From Nocardioides rotundus (GTDB taxonomy: Bacteria; Actinomycetota; Actinomycetes; Propionibacteriales; Nocardioidaceae): DNA of 64,000 bases. Shown here one piece after another: positions 40,187 to 48,663 of this stretch; position 1 is the stretch's first letter; each line of letters starts with the position of its first letter. The stretch covers positions 1,751,001-1,815,000 of the forward strand of contig NZ_CP082922.1 of assembly GCF_019931675.1 (NCBI RefSeq), read 5' to 3'. A model generated the notes under the pieces. The model worked only from the letters and a program-made list of their open reading frames with translations, was not told where the DNA came from and did not search any database. Made by a program: the position numbers and the translations under genes.

Positions 40187-41434
40187 TCAGACGCGGAGGC
40201 CGAGCGCGGCGTCCGCGAGGTCGGCGACCAGCGCGGGCGCCGCGGGGTCGAGCGCATCCGAGGAGTCCGCGGAATCCGCGGAGGCGGCAGAGGCGGCCGC
40301 CCACGCGTCGATCGCGGCGAGCGCGCGGGGCGCGTCCAAGTCGTCGGCGAGCGCGCCGAGCACCTCCTCGGTGACGGGGCCGGCCGGAGCTCCGGCCGGC
40401 GCGGAGAAGGCCGAGCGCCACCGGGTGAGCGTCGCGACCGCGTCGTCGAGCTCGGCGTCGGTCCACTCCCAGTCGTCGCGGTAGTGGTGGCGCAGCAGCG
40501 CCAGCCGGATCGCCATCGGGTCGGTCCCGGCCTCGCGCAGCCGGGAGACGAAGACCAGGTTGCCGCGCGACTTCGACATCTTCTCGCCGTCGTAGCCGAC
40601 CATCCCGGCGTGCGTGTACACCTTGGCGAAGCGGGACCCGGGGTGGGCCAGCTGCCCCTCGCCCGCGCTCATCTCGTGGTGCGGGAACACCAGGTCGCTC
40701 CCGCCGCCCTGCACGTCGAAGTCCATGCCGAGGTGCTCCAGCGCGATCGCGGCGCACTCCACGTGCCAGCCCGGGCGGCCGGGACCCAGAGGACTGTCCC
40801 ACGACGGCTCGCCCTCGCGCCTCCCCCGCCAGACCACGGCGTCCAGCGGGTCGCGCTTGCCGGCCCGGTCGGGGTCTCCCCCGCGCTCGGGATAGACCTC
40901 GAGCATCTCCTCGCGGCTCCAGCCGGACACCTCGCCGAACGCGGGGTCGGCGTCGACGGCGTGGTAGAGGTCGTCCTCGAGGCGGTAGACGGCGCCGGCC
41001 TTCTCCATCCGCTGGACCAGGTCCACCACGAGCGGGATCGCCTCGACCGCGCCGATGTAGTTCTCGGGCGGCAGGACCCGCAGCGCGACCATGTCCTCGC
41101 GGAACAGCTCGGTCTGCTGCTCGGCCAGCTCGCGCCAGTCCACACCGGTCGCCTCGGCCCGCTCCAGCAGCGGGTCGTCGACGTCGGTGACGTTCTGGAC
41201 GTAGTGCACCTCGTGGCCGGCGTTGCGCCAGGCCCGGTTGAGCAGGTCGAAGGCCAGATAGGTCGCCGCGTGCCCGAGGTGGGTGGCGTCGTAGGGCGTG
41301 ATCCCGCAGACGTAGAGCCGCGCGGGGCCCTCGGGCCGGGTCGGGACGACCTCACGGGTCCGGGTGTCGTGCAGCCGGACCTCGGGCCCCGGGACCGGCA
41401 ACGACGGGACCTCGGGTGCGCGCCACGACTCCAT
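40187..41434 (-). CDS. mshC: Mycothiol biosynthesis ligase MshC
   Basis: MshC joins cysteine to GlcN-inositol in mycothiol synthesis. It is a class I cysteinyl-tRNA synthetase homologue. The 415-residue product has the HIGH-like motif [10 protein letters not shown], the zinc-binding CGITPYD and HVECAAIA regions, and EKMSKSRGN. It lacks a tRNA anticodon-binding domain. ATG 41434 is favoured by a TATGCT box 7 nt upstream. It heads or ends a conserved block with the next three genes. Confidence 0.96.
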   Translation of the reverse strand: MESWRAPEVPSLPVPGPEVRLHDTRTREVVPTRPEGPARLYVCGITPYDATHLGHAATYLAFDLLNRAWRNAGHEVHYVQNVTDVDDPLLERAEATGVDWRELAEQQTELFREDMVALRVLPPENYIGAVEAIPLVVDLVQRMEKAGAVYRLEDDLYHAVDADPAFGEVSGWSREEMLEVYPERGGDPDRAGKRDPLDAVVWRGRREGEPSWDSPLGPGRPGWHVECAAIALEHLGMDFDVQGGGSDLVFPHHEMSAGEGQLAHPGSRFAKVYTHAGMVGYDGEKMSKSRGNLVFVSRLREAGTDPMAIRLALLRHHYRDDWEWTDAELDDAVATLTRWRSAFSAPAGAPAGPVTEEVLGALADDLDAPRALAAIDAWAAASAASADSADSSDALDPAAPALVADLADAALGLRV

Positions 41435-41441
41435 GAGGGCG

Positions 41442-41447
41442 AGCATA
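41442..41447 (-). promoter_or_regulatory. Leaderless -10 box of mshC
   Basis: TATGCT on the minus strand is followed by 7 nt and ATG 41434, and decides this start over ATG 41446. Confidence 0.5.
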
Positions 41448-41485
41448 CGAGGGAGTACGCCGCCGCCGGGCGGCCGGTCAGCCGG

Positions 41486-42235
41486 TCAGAACGGCGGCCA
41501 CGGGATGCTCGGCCAGCTCCCGCCGGGCGACGGGAAGGCACCCACCGAGAGCAGGTCCTCGCAGCGCTGGAAGAGCGCGTCGACCTCGATCACCGCCAGC
41601 AGCTCCTCCAGGCGGTCGGTGAGGGCCCGGTCCTCCAGGATCCGGCGTACGCCGTCCAGCTCGGGCCCGCTGAGCGGCTCGCTCAGCCACCCCCACAGCA
41701 CCGTGCGCAGCTTGGGGTCGACGTGGAAGGCGACGCCGTGGTCCACGCCGTACCGGTGCCCGTCGGGCATCGCGAGGACGTGGCCGCCCTTGCGGTCGGC
41801 GTTGTTGATGACGATGTCGAAGACCGCCATCCGGCGCAGCGCCTCGGAGTCCTCGTGCACCAGGGAGACGGGCTGCTCGTGCTCGTCCAGGCCGTCGAAG
41901 ACGTCGAGCCACCCGGCCGGGACCATGCCGGCTCGCACCACGTCCACCGCCGTGGAGGTCTCGTCCACGTCGTGCCAGCGCTGCACCATGCCGGGGCCGT
42001 GCGGCCCGTCGCGCAGGACCGTCTCCGGGACGATGCCCCAGCCGGTCGCCTCGGAGACGAGGTACGCCGCGCGCTCACGGTGGGCGAGGGTGCCGTCGGG
42101 GAAGTCCCACAGCGGGCGCTCCCCGCGGATCGGCTTGTAGACGACCCGCACGCCGTCGACCTCGGCCAGGAACGTCGCGTTGGAGGCCGGCATGATCCGG
42201 CCCTGCAGCGTCAGCTCGCCCTCCGGGAGCGTCAT
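41486..42235 (-). CDS. SCO1664 family protein (phosphoinositide-kinase-like fold)
   Basis: A 249-residue protein of the SCO1664 family found next to mshC in Actinobacteria. It has a kinase-like segment VRVVYKPIRGERPLWDF (candidate ATP Lys), VFDIVINNADRKGGHVL and GVDHGVAFH, which resemble catalytic and metal-binding loops of PI3/4-kinases. The substrate is unknown. The gene begins 7 bp after DUF3090 ends, in the same direction. Confidence 0.88.
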   Translation of the reverse strand: MTLPEGELTLQGRIMPASNATFLAEVDGVRVVYKPIRGERPLWDFPDGTLAHRERAAYLVSEATGWGIVPETVLRDGPHGPGMVQRWHDVDETSTAVDVVRAGMVPAGWLDVFDGLDEHEQPVSLVHEDSEALRRMAVFDIVINNADRKGGHVLAMPDGHRYGVDHGVAFHVDPKLRTVLWGWLSEPLSGPELDGVRRILEDRALTDRLEELLAVIEVDALFQRCEDLLSVGAFPSPGGSWPSIPWPPF

Positions 42236-42242
42236 CGGCCGA

Positions 42243-42824
42243 TCAGGGTTCCCGGCGCTTGAAGCCGTTGGCCCGCACGCACAGGTGTCCCTCGGGGTCC
42301 ATCGGCTCGCCGCAGAACGGGCAGTCGGGTCGCCCGGCCTCGATCACCCGCTCGGCGCGCTGGACGAACGCCCGGGCCGCGCCGGGGCTGAGCTTGACCA
42401 GGAAGATCTCCTCCGGCTCTGGCTCCTCCAGGTCCTCCCCGACCTGGTCGGGTGCCACCACGGCCGCCTCGCTGAAGGGGTAGACCTCCACGACCACGCG
42501 CCGCGCCTCGGGGTCCCAGGACAGCGTCATCGTGCCGGCGCGGAACTCCTCCTCGATCGGCTGCTCGAGGGGCTCGTCGTCGGTCAGCTCGAGCGGGGCC
42601 ACGGCCGGGACGACCACGCCGCCGCCCGAGGACTGGCTCTGCATCACCTCGTCCAGCATCTCGTCGAGCCGCTCGGCCAGCACCTGCACCTGCTGCTTCT
42701 CCAGGGACACGCTGACCACGCGGGCGCCCTCCCGTGCCTGCAGGAAGAACGTCCGCTGGCCCGGCGGGCCGACGGTGCCGGCGACGAAGCGCTCGGGAGG
42801 ATCGAAGCCGTGGATCAAGGGCAT
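42243..42824 (-). CDS. DUF3090 family protein
   Basis: A 193-residue conserved actinobacterial protein. The N-terminus FDPPERFVAGTVGPPGQRTF and the C-terminal zinc-ribbon-like CPFCGEPMDPEGHLC are typical of DUF3090. Function is unknown. ATG 42824 has a leaderless TAAGGT box. Position between the phosphatase and SCO1664 genes is conserved. Confidence 0.9.
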   Translation of the reverse strand: MPLIHGFDPPERFVAGTVGPPGQRTFFLQAREGARVVSVSLEKQQVQVLAERLDEMLDEVMQSQSSGGGVVVPAVAPLELTDDEPLEQPIEEEFRAGTMTLSWDPEARRVVVEVYPFSEAAVVAPDQVGEDLEEPEPEEIFLVKLSPGAARAFVQRAERVIEAGRPDCPFCGEPMDPEGHLCVRANGFKRREP

Positions 42825-42830
42825 GAGGAC

Positions 42831-42836
42831 ACCTTA
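42831..42836 (-). promoter_or_regulatory. Leaderless -10 box of DUF3090 gene
   Basis: TAAGGT on the minus strand is followed by 6 nt and ATG 42824. It overlaps the stop region of the phosphatase gene. Confidence 0.5.
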
Positions 42837-43553
42837 GGCACCCGCCGAAGAGCCGGGTCCCGCGCCACCGCCGACGACCGCGTCGTCGGACCGCTTCCGT
42901 CGCCGCGAGCGCTTCGGCGGGACCAGCCAGCCGAGGTCGCCGTCGTGGGTGTTCGTGGCCAGGACGGCCGGGCGGGAGGCGCCGTACCGCACGACGGAGA
43001 TGGAGGCGGGGTCGACGTTGAGCCGCTGGAAGAGGTCCAGGTGCATGCCCAGCGCGTCGGCCAGGATGCTCTTGATCACGTCGCCGTGGCTGACCGCGAC
43101 CCAGACGGCGTCCGGCCCGTGGGCGGCCTCGATGTCGCGGTCCCAGCGGCGCACCGCCTCGACCGCGCGGGCCTGCATGTGCGTCAGCGTCTCCCCGCCG
43201 GGGAAGCCGGCCGCCGACGGCTGCTGCTGGACCACCTTCCACAGTTTCTCCCGGGCCAGGGTGCTCAGCCTGCCGCCCTGCCACTCGCCGTAGTCGCACT
43301 CGTTGAGCCCGTTGTCGCGCTCGATGGCGGGGCGGCCCTCCCCCGCCTTCGCGATCGCCTGGGCGGTCTGGCGGCATCGCTGGAGCGGGCTGGAGACGAT
43401 CGCGACCAGCGGCACGGCCGCGAGCCGCTCACCGCTGCGGGCCGCCTGCTTCCGGCCGGTCTCGTCCAGGGACACCCCCGGGCTGCGGCCGGCGAGGATC
43501 CCGCTGGCGTTGGCCGTGGTGCGTCCGTGCCGCACCAGCACCAGAGTCGACAT
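42834..43553 (-). CDS. Histidine phosphatase family protein
   Basis: A 239-residue phosphoglycerate mutase-like enzyme. The catalytic RHG lies in LVLVRHGRTTANA. The second His is in AVSHGDVIKSI and the acidic residue in LNECDYGEWQG. It belongs to the MSMEG_4193-like group linked to mshC. ATG 43553 is chosen over GTG 43562 because a TACGGT box lies 7 nt upstream. The C-terminus is basic and glycine-rich. Confidence 0.9.
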   Translation of the reverse strand: MSTLVLVRHGRTTANASGILAGRSPGVSLDETGRKQAARSGERLAAVPLVAIVSSPLQRCRQTAQAIAKAGEGRPAIERDNGLNECDYGEWQGGRLSTLAREKLWKVVQQQPSAAGFPGGETLTHMQARAVEAVRRWDRDIEAAHGPDAVWVAVSHGDVIKSILADALGMHLDLFQRLNVDPASISVVRYGASRPAVLATNTHDGDLGWLVPPKRSRRRKRSDDAVVGGGAGPGSSAGA

Positions 43554-43560
43554 GCGTGCC

Positions 43561-43566
43561 ACCGTA
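43561..43566 (-). promoter_or_regulatory. Leaderless -10 box of histidine phosphatase gene
   Basis: TACGGT on the minus strand is followed by 7 nt and ATG 43553. Confidence 0.5.
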
Positions 43567-43578
43567 GCCCTCGCCGGT

Positions 43579-43584
43579 TAGCCT
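43579..43584 (+). promoter_or_regulatory. Leaderless -10 box of corA
   Basis: TAGCCT is followed by 6 nt and ATG 43591. It is divergent from the phosphatase box with 12 bp between them. Confidence 0.5.
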
Positions 43585-43590
43585 GCGCGG

Positions 43591-44568
43591 ATGATCGTCG
43601 ACAGTGCCGTCTACCGCGACGGGGTCCGGGTGCCGGTGGACTGCGCCCCCACGGACGCCAACGCGCTGCGCCAGGCCGCGGAGTCCGGGGACTTCGTCTG
43701 GATGGGCCTCTACCAGCCGACCCAGGAGGAGCTGGAGGACGTCTCGGTGGCCTTCGCGCTGCATCCGCTCGCGGTCGAGGACGCCGTGAACGCCCACCAG
43801 CGGCCGAAGCTCGACGTCTACGACGACAGCCTGTTCCTCACCCTGAAGACGCTCTGGTACGTCGATGAGCAGGACGCCGTCGAGACCGGCGAGATCAACA
43901 TGTTCGTCGGCCACGACTTCGTCATCACCGTCCGGCACGGCGAGGGGGCCGAGCTGGCGTCGGCGCGCACCTGGCTGGAGTCGAACAAGGACGTCCTGGA
44001 GCACGGGCCCTCGGCGGTGGTGTACGCCGTCTCCGACCGGGTCGTGGACGGCTACGAGGCGGTGGGGAAGGCGCTGGAGGAGGACGTGGACGAGGTGGAG
44101 AGCTCGGTCTTCTCTCCCGAGCGCACCAACGACTCGGCGCGGATCTACGTGCTCAAGCGGGAGCTGGCCGAGATGCGTCGCGCGGTGCTGCCGCTGCGCG
44201 AGCCGATGCGCCGCTTCGCGACCGGCGACGTCCCGGTGATCGACCCGGAGTCCGAGCCCTACTTCCGCGACGTGCTGGACCACCTCTCCCGCGCGGCGGA
44301 GAGCATCGACACCCTGGAGGGCCTGCTCTCCTCCGCGTTCGACGCCCACCTGGCCCAGATCCAGGTGCAGCAGAACGAGGACATGCGCAAGATCTCCGCC
44401 GGCGCCGCGCTGGTCGTCGTACCGACCCTGATCGCCGGCATCTACGGGATGAACTTCGAGCACATGCCCGAGCTCGGGTGGACCTTCGGCTACGCCTACG
44501 CGCTGCTGCTGATGCTCGGCACGTCCCTGGGGCTGCTCTGGCTGTTCAAGAAGTCCGGCTGGCTGTGA
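43591..44568 (+). CDS. corA: Magnesium/cobalt transporter CorA
   Basis: A pentameric divalent cation channel of 325 residues. The cytoplasmic N-terminal domain ends in a long stalk helix. Two C-terminal membrane helices (AALVVVPTLIAGIYGMNFEH and YALLLMLGTSLGLLWLF) carry the family motif YGMNFEHMPEL. The C-terminus is basic (KKSGWL). It converges on uppP with a 3-bp gap. Confidence 0.94.
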   Translation: MIVDSAVYRDGVRVPVDCAPTDANALRQAAESGDFVWMGLYQPTQEELEDVSVAFALHPLAVEDAVNAHQRPKLDVYDDSLFLTLKTLWYVDEQDAVETGEINMFVGHDFVITVRHGEGAELASARTWLESNKDVLEHGPSAVVYAVSDRVVDGYEAVGKALEEDVDEVESSVFSPERTNDSARIYVLKRELAEMRRAVLPLREPMRRFATGDVPVIDPESEPYFRDVLDHLSRAAESIDTLEGLLSSAFDAHLAQIQVQQNEDMRKISAGAALVVVPTLIAGIYGMNFEHMPELGWTFGYAYALLLMLGTSLGLLWLFKKSGWL

Positions 44569-44571
44569 GGT

Positions 44572-45396
44572 TCAGGCGCTGAGCACGCCGGTGGCCAGGA
44601 GCACCAGGGTCGCCGTACCCAACAGCACCCGGTAGATCACGAACGGGGTGTAGGAGCGGGTGGAGACGTAGCGCAGCAGCCAGGCGATGGCGGCGTACCC
44701 CACGACGAAGGAGACGACGGTGGCCAGGATCGTCGGGCCCCAGCCGAAGTCGTTGTGCCCGTTGGGGATCTCCTTGAGCTCGAAGAGCCCGGCGCCGATG
44801 ACGGCCGGGATCGCCAGGAGGAAGGCGTAGCGGGTGGCCGTCTCGCGCTCGTAGCCGAGGAAGCGGCCCATCGAGATGGTCGCGCCGGAGCGGGACACAC
44901 CGGGGATGAGGGCGCAGGCCTGGGCGAGCCCCATGAGCACCGCGTCGCGGATGCCGAGCTGCTTGAGGGTCTTGCTGGTCGACCCGACCCGGTCGGCGAT
45001 GCCGAGCACGACGCCCAGCACGATCAGCGTGGTGCCGATGATCCACAGGTTGCGGAAGTCCTGCTCGATCACGTCCTTGAAGATCACGCCCAGGACCACG
45101 ATCGGCAGCGAGCCGATGATGATGTACCAGCCCATCCGCGCGTCGAGATGGCCGCGGAGCTCGGGCCGGAACAGCGACCGGACCCAGGCCGAGCCGATCC
45201 GCCAGATGTCCTTGCGGAAGTAGATGAGGACCGCGAGCTCGGTGCCGATCTGGATGACCGCGGTGAAGGCGGCGCCCGGGTCGCCCCAGCCGAAGAGCTC
45301 GGGGAAGATCCGCAGGTGAGCGCTGCTGGAGATGGGGAGGAACTCCGTGAGGCCCTGGAGGAGTCCGAGGAAGGCGGCCTTGAGCAGGTCGATCAC
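44572..45396 (-). CDS. uppP: Undecaprenyl-diphosphatase UppP (BacA)
   Basis: Recycles the lipid carrier of cell-wall synthesis by removing one phosphate. The 274-residue membrane protein has the motif LQGLTEFLPISSSAHL at the N-terminus and the second motif PGVSRSGATI. Eight or so membrane segments are evident. The GTG start at 45396 has a leaderless TAGGCT box. Confidence 0.95.
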   Translation of the reverse strand: MIDLLKAAFLGLLQGLTEFLPISSSAHLRIFPELFGWGDPGAAFTAVIQIGTELAVLIYFRKDIWRIGSAWVRSLFRPELRGHLDARMGWYIIIGSLPIVVLGVIFKDVIEQDFRNLWIIGTTLIVLGVVLGIADRVGSTSKTLKQLGIRDAVLMGLAQACALIPGVSRSGATISMGRFLGYERETATRYAFLLAIPAVIGAGLFELKEIPNGHNDFGWGPTILATVVSFVVGYAAIAWLLRYVSTRSYTPFVIYRVLLGTATLVLLATGVLSA

Positions 45397-45403
45397 GGCG
45401 GCG

Positions 45404-45409
45404 AGCCTA
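45404..45409 (-). promoter_or_regulatory. Leaderless -10 box of uppP
   Basis: TAGGCT on the minus strand is followed by 7 nt and GTG 45396. Confidence 0.5.
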
Positions 45410-45454
45410 CAAGCGGTACGGCGAGCCTCGAGGATCGCCTTGCCGGGCGCCGGA

Positions 45455-45460
45455 TAACCT
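45455..45460 (+). promoter_or_regulatory. Leaderless -10 box of aldo-keto reductase gene
   Basis: TAACCT is followed by 7 nt and ATG 45468. Confidence 0.5.
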
Positions 45461-45467
45461 GCCTCCC

Positions 45468-46424
45468 ATGCAGGTGCGCAGGCTGGGCCGCTCGGGGCTC
45501 GAGGTCTCCCGACTGGGTCTGGGCACGCTCACCTGGGGTCACAGCACCGACGAGCACGAGGCGCGCGAGCTGCTGGTGTCGTTCGTCGATGCGGGCGGGA
45601 CGCTGCTGGACACCTCGGCCAGCTATGGCGACGGCGCCTCGGAGTCCCTGCTCGGCTCGCTGATCGGCGACACGGTGCGGCGCGACGAGGTGGTGCTGGC
45701 GACCAAGGCCGGCATCGACCGCAGCGGCTCGGGCCGGCGTACCGACACCTCGCGCGGCTTCCTCCTCGACACCCTCGATGCCTCCCTGGGCCGGCTCGGG
45801 ACCGACCACGTGGACCTGTGGCAGGTGCACGTGTGGGACGACCGCACCCCGATCGAGGAGACGCTCTCGGCGCTGGACATCGCCGTCGCCTCCGGGCGGG
45901 CCCGCTATGCCGGGATCTCCAACTACGCCGGCTGGCAGACCGCGCAGGCCGCGACCTGGCAGGTCGCCGCGCCGGGCCGCACGCCCCTGGTCTCGACCCA
46001 GGTCGAGTACTCCCTGCTCAACCGTGAGGTCGAGCACGAGGTGATCCCCGCAGCCGAGGCACTCGGGCTCGGGGTGCTGCCCTGGTCGCCGCTGGGGCGC
46101 GGCGTGCTGACCGGGAAGTATCGCCACGGCACTCCTGCGGACTCGCGCGCGGCGAGCCAGGCGTTCGCCCGCTACGTCGGGGAGTACCTCGGCGACGAGG
46201 AGGAGGGCATCGTCGAGGCGGTCGCCCGCGCGGCCGACGGGCTGGGCTGGACGCCGGCCGAGGTCGCGCTCGCCTGGGTACGCGACCGGCCCGGGGTCAC
46301 CGCCCCGATCATCGGCCCGCGCACCGCGGCGCAGCTCGAGCAGATCCTCCCGGTGGAGGACAAGACACTCCCGGCTCAGCTGGTGGCCGCGCTGGACGAC
46401 GTGAGCGCGGGAGAGCCGGCATGA
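45468..46424 (+). CDS. Aldo/keto reductase
   Basis: A 318-residue NADPH-dependent oxidoreductase. Visible parts are the catalytic Asp and Tyr region (AGGTLLDTSASYGDGASESL), the Lys in VLATKAG, and the DHVDLWQVHVWD strand. It most resembles the Kvbeta/YajO-like AKR subgroup. The substrate is unknown. The next gene overlaps by 4 bp. Confidence 0.92.
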   Translation: MQVRRLGRSGLEVSRLGLGTLTWGHSTDEHEARELLVSFVDAGGTLLDTSASYGDGASESLLGSLIGDTVRRDEVVLATKAGIDRSGSGRRTDTSRGFLLDTLDASLGRLGTDHVDLWQVHVWDDRTPIEETLSALDIAVASGRARYAGISNYAGWQTAQAATWQVAAPGRTPLVSTQVEYSLLNREVEHEVIPAAEALGLGVLPWSPLGRGVLTGKYRHGTPADSRAASQAFARYVGEYLGDEEEGIVEAVARAADGLGWTPAEVALAWVRDRPGVTAPIIGPRTAAQLEQILPVEDKTLPAQLVAALDDVSAGEPA

Positions 46425-46657
46425 GCCCGCGGGTGGATCGCCGTGCTCCGCGACCGGGCGTGGAGTGGGAGTTCCAGCAGGTCACCTACTCCCGGGACTT
46501 CTCCCGCAACGTGGTGACCCGCCTGCTGGTGGACCGCGCCGAGCACGGCGGCTGGGTCCTCGACCGGGTCCGGATCACCCCCGACGGCACCCGCAAGGTG
46601 GTGCTCAAGCGGAAGATCATCCGCCAGCGCCGGCTCGGCGAGATCCCGATCCTGTAG
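46421..46657 (+). CDS. DUF5703 family protein
   Basis: A 78-residue basic protein with the DUF5703 signature SRDFSRNVVTRLLVDRAEHG, then VLDRVRITPDGTRKVVLKRK. Function is unknown. ATG 46421 overlaps the reductase stop (ATGA). The gene ends 2 bp before the convergent peptidase stop. Confidence 0.88.
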   Translation: MSPRVDRRAPRPGVEWEFQQVTYSRDFSRNVVTRLLVDRAEHGGWVLDRVRITPDGTRKVVLKRKIIRQRRLGEIPIL

Positions 46658-46659
46658 CC

Positions 46660-47991
46660 CTACAGCTCGCCGAGGAAGCGGTCCATCACCTTCGCGCCGA
46701 ACTCCAGGGAGTCGGTCGGGACGCGCTCGTCCACGCCGTGGAAGAGGGCGGTGAAGTCCAGGTCCTCGGGCAGTCGCAGCGGTGCGAAGCCGTAGCTGCG
46801 CATCCCGAGCTTGCGGAAGTGCTTGGCGTCGGTGCCGCCGCTCATCAGGTACGGCGCGACCAGGGCGTCCTCGTCCTCGGCGAGGAGCGAGCGGGTCATC
46901 GCGGCGACCAGGTCGCCGTCGTACGGCGTCTCCCAGGGCTGCTGGTGGGAGAGGAACTCCCACTCGATCTCGGGACCGCAGAGCTCGCGCATGGTGGCGA
47001 AGAACTCGTCCTCGAAGCCGGGGAGGAACCGGCCGTCCACGTGGGCGGTCGCCTCGGTCGGGATCACGTTGACCTTGTAGCCCGCGTCGAGCTGGGTGGG
47101 GTTGGCGGTGTTGCGGATGACCGCGCCGAGCATCCGCGCGCCGCTGCCGAACTCCTCGATCAGGTCGGCGGCGTTCTCCGGGGTCGCCTCGACGCCGGCG
47201 AGCTCGCCGACGGTGGCCAGGAGGACCTCCATGGTCGGGGTGAGCCGGATCGGCCACTCGTGCGCGCCGATCCGCGCGACGGCTCCCGCCAGCTCGGTGA
47301 CCGCGTTCTCCCCGTTGATCATCGAGCCGTGGCCGGCCCGGCCGCGCGCGGTGAGCTTCATCCAGGCCATGCCCTTCTCGGCGGCCTCGATCAGGTAGAT
47401 ACGGCGCCCGTTCACGGTCGCGCTGAAGCCGCCCACCTCGCCGACGGCCTCGGTGCAGTCGGCCAGCCAGTCCGGGTGCTGCTCGACCAGCACCTGCGCG
47501 CCGTGATGGCCGCCCGCCTCCTCGTCGGCGGTGAAGGCCAGCACCACCGGCCGGTCCGGCAGCACCCCGGCGCGGGTGCGCGCCCGGATGACCGAGAGCA
47601 GCATCGCGTCGAAGTCCTTCATGTCCACCGCGCCCCGGCCCCAGACGTAGCCGTCCTGGACCTCCCCGGAGAACGGATGCACCTGCCAGTCCTCGGCCGC
47701 GGCGGGCACCACGTCGAGGTGCCCGTGCAGCAGGATCGGCGGCTTGCCGGAGCTCTCGTCGCCCCAGCGCGCGAGGAGCGACGTACGCCCCGGGGTCCCT
47801 TCGACCAGCGTCGAGTCGATGCCGACCTCGTCGAGCAGGGTCGCCACGTGCTCGGCGGCCTTGCGCTCCCCCGGCCCCTCCTGGTCGCCGTAGTTGGAGG
47901 TGTCGATCCTGATCAGGTCCCGGCACAGGTCCACGACCTCGGCCGAGGGGTCGTACGGCGGCGCAACCGGGACGTCGGAGGAGTCAGCCAT
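46660..47991 (-). CDS. M20 family metallopeptidase
   Basis: A 443-residue zinc peptidase/deacylase. Metal-ligand motifs are LHGHLDVVPA, VWGRGAVDMKD and TADEEAGG, followed by a dimerisation domain and MSGGTDAKHFRKLG with the last His. It belongs to the cytosolic M20/DapE-like group active on dipeptides or N-acyl amino acids. ATG 47991 is chosen. A few more residues upstream are possible from TTG 48003. Confidence 0.92.
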   Translation of the reverse strand: MADSSDVPVAPPYDPSAEVVDLCRDLIRIDTSNYGDQEGPGERKAAEHVATLLDEVGIDSTLVEGTPGRTSLLARWGDESSGKPPILLHGHLDVVPAAAEDWQVHPFSGEVQDGYVWGRGAVDMKDFDAMLLSVIRARTRAGVLPDRPVVLAFTADEEAGGHHGAQVLVEQHPDWLADCTEAVGEVGGFSATVNGRRIYLIEAAEKGMAWMKLTARGRAGHGSMINGENAVTELAGAVARIGAHEWPIRLTPTMEVLLATVGELAGVEATPENAADLIEEFGSGARMLGAVIRNTANPTQLDAGYKVNVIPTEATAHVDGRFLPGFEDEFFATMRELCGPEIEWEFLSHQQPWETPYDGDLVAAMTRSLLAEDEDALVAPYLMSGGTDAKHFRKLGMRSYGFAPLRLPEDLDFTALFHGVDERVPTDSLEFGAKVMDRFLGEL

Positions 47992-48073
47992 GCAACCAGT
48001 CAAACACGGTGCGTGAGGGGCCGTCCCGATGCAGGTTCCGGGGTCCGGTTTTGCTACAGTTCACGACGCACTC

Positions 48074-48162
48074 GTCCGGGTGGCGGAATAGGCAGACGCG
48101 CTAGCTTGAGGTGCTAGTCCCCGTATTAGGGGGTGGGGGTTCAAGTCCCCCCTCGGACACCA
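48074..48162 (+). tRNA. tRNA-Leu (anticodon GAG)
   Basis: An 89-nt class II tRNA. The acceptor stem GTCCGGG pairs with CTCGGAC, with one G-T pair. The anticodon stem CTAGC/GCTAG encloses loop TTGAGGT (anticodon GAG). A long variable arm and the T-loop GGTTCAAGTCC follow. CCA is encoded (48160-48162). The phage-like element begins directly after it. Confidence 0.95.
48127..48162. other. Putative attL core in tRNA-Leu 3' end
   Basis: The integrase gene and foreign genes begin directly downstream of the tRNA. Tyrosine integrases commonly use the T-arm and acceptor 3' half of tRNA genes as the crossover site. The matching attR is outside the window, so the exact core cannot be set. Confidence 0.4.
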
Positions 48163-48230
48163 TCGCGGCCCCGGGTTTCTGCAGGTCAGAGGCTCGGGGC
48201 TTCGTCATGACCCCTCCGATTCGGGGCTCG

Positions 48231-48247
48231 TGATACCCGTTTGATAC
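48231..48247 (+). other. Possible integrase arm-type sites
   Basis: TGATAC occurs twice, 11 bp apart (48231-48236 and 48242-48247), between the tRNA and the first element gene. Direct short repeats here fit arm-binding sites of tyrosine integrases. Confidence 0.35.
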
Positions 48248-48255
48248 TTCGAGGA

Positions 48256-48564
48256 TTACGACTCGTCTCCCAGGAGCGCTCGCTCGACGTCATCGAGGTT
48301 CAGCCCGTACCCCGACTGGTAACCGTGGGCTGCCAGACCGCCGGTCGCGATGTGGACGAGCTGATAGGTGCCGTAGTCCAGGGCGCGGGGGTCCCGTCGC
48401 CTGGATCGCTCTAGTCGGAGGCCCTGGCGGTCGGCCATGCGGCGGAGCCGATTCTCTCGGACCTTGTCATGACGGCTGCCATTCTCCTCCGGGGTGCCTC
48501 GGGGGGTGTCGCTCATGCGGGCCGCTGCTTGCTTCTTAGCTCCATTGGTCATGCTGGAAAGCAT
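48256..48564 (-). CDS. Hypothetical basic protein next to integrase
   Basis: A protein of about 102 residues. The central part (RENRLRRMADRQGLRLERSR, then RRRDPRALDYGTYQLV) resembles small conserved proteins often found beside integrases of actinobacterial elements. Function is unknown. ATG 48564 is chosen because TAGATT lies 5 nt upstream. TTG 48570 is an alternative. A short inverted repeat GCATA...TATGC (48561-48578) spans the start and may be an operator. Confidence 0.65.
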   Translation of the reverse strand: MLSSMTNGAKKQAAARMSDTPRGTPEENGSRHDKVRENRLRRMADRQGLRLERSRRRDPRALDYGTYQLVHIATGGLAAHGYQSGYGLNLDDVERALLGDES

Positions 48565-48663
48565 ACCCAAATCTATGCCAGAAGCAATGCCCTAAGGTGT
48601 GCCGCAGGCGCCCAACTGTGCGAAGCGACGACAGGGACCGCTCGCTCGATGGTCGCAGGCGCA

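Noticed and set aside
40187..41434. Cysteinyl-tRNA synthetase
   Set aside because: Synthetase motifs are present, but the anticodon-binding domain is lacking and the SCO1664/DUF3090/phosphatase neighbours are those of mshC.
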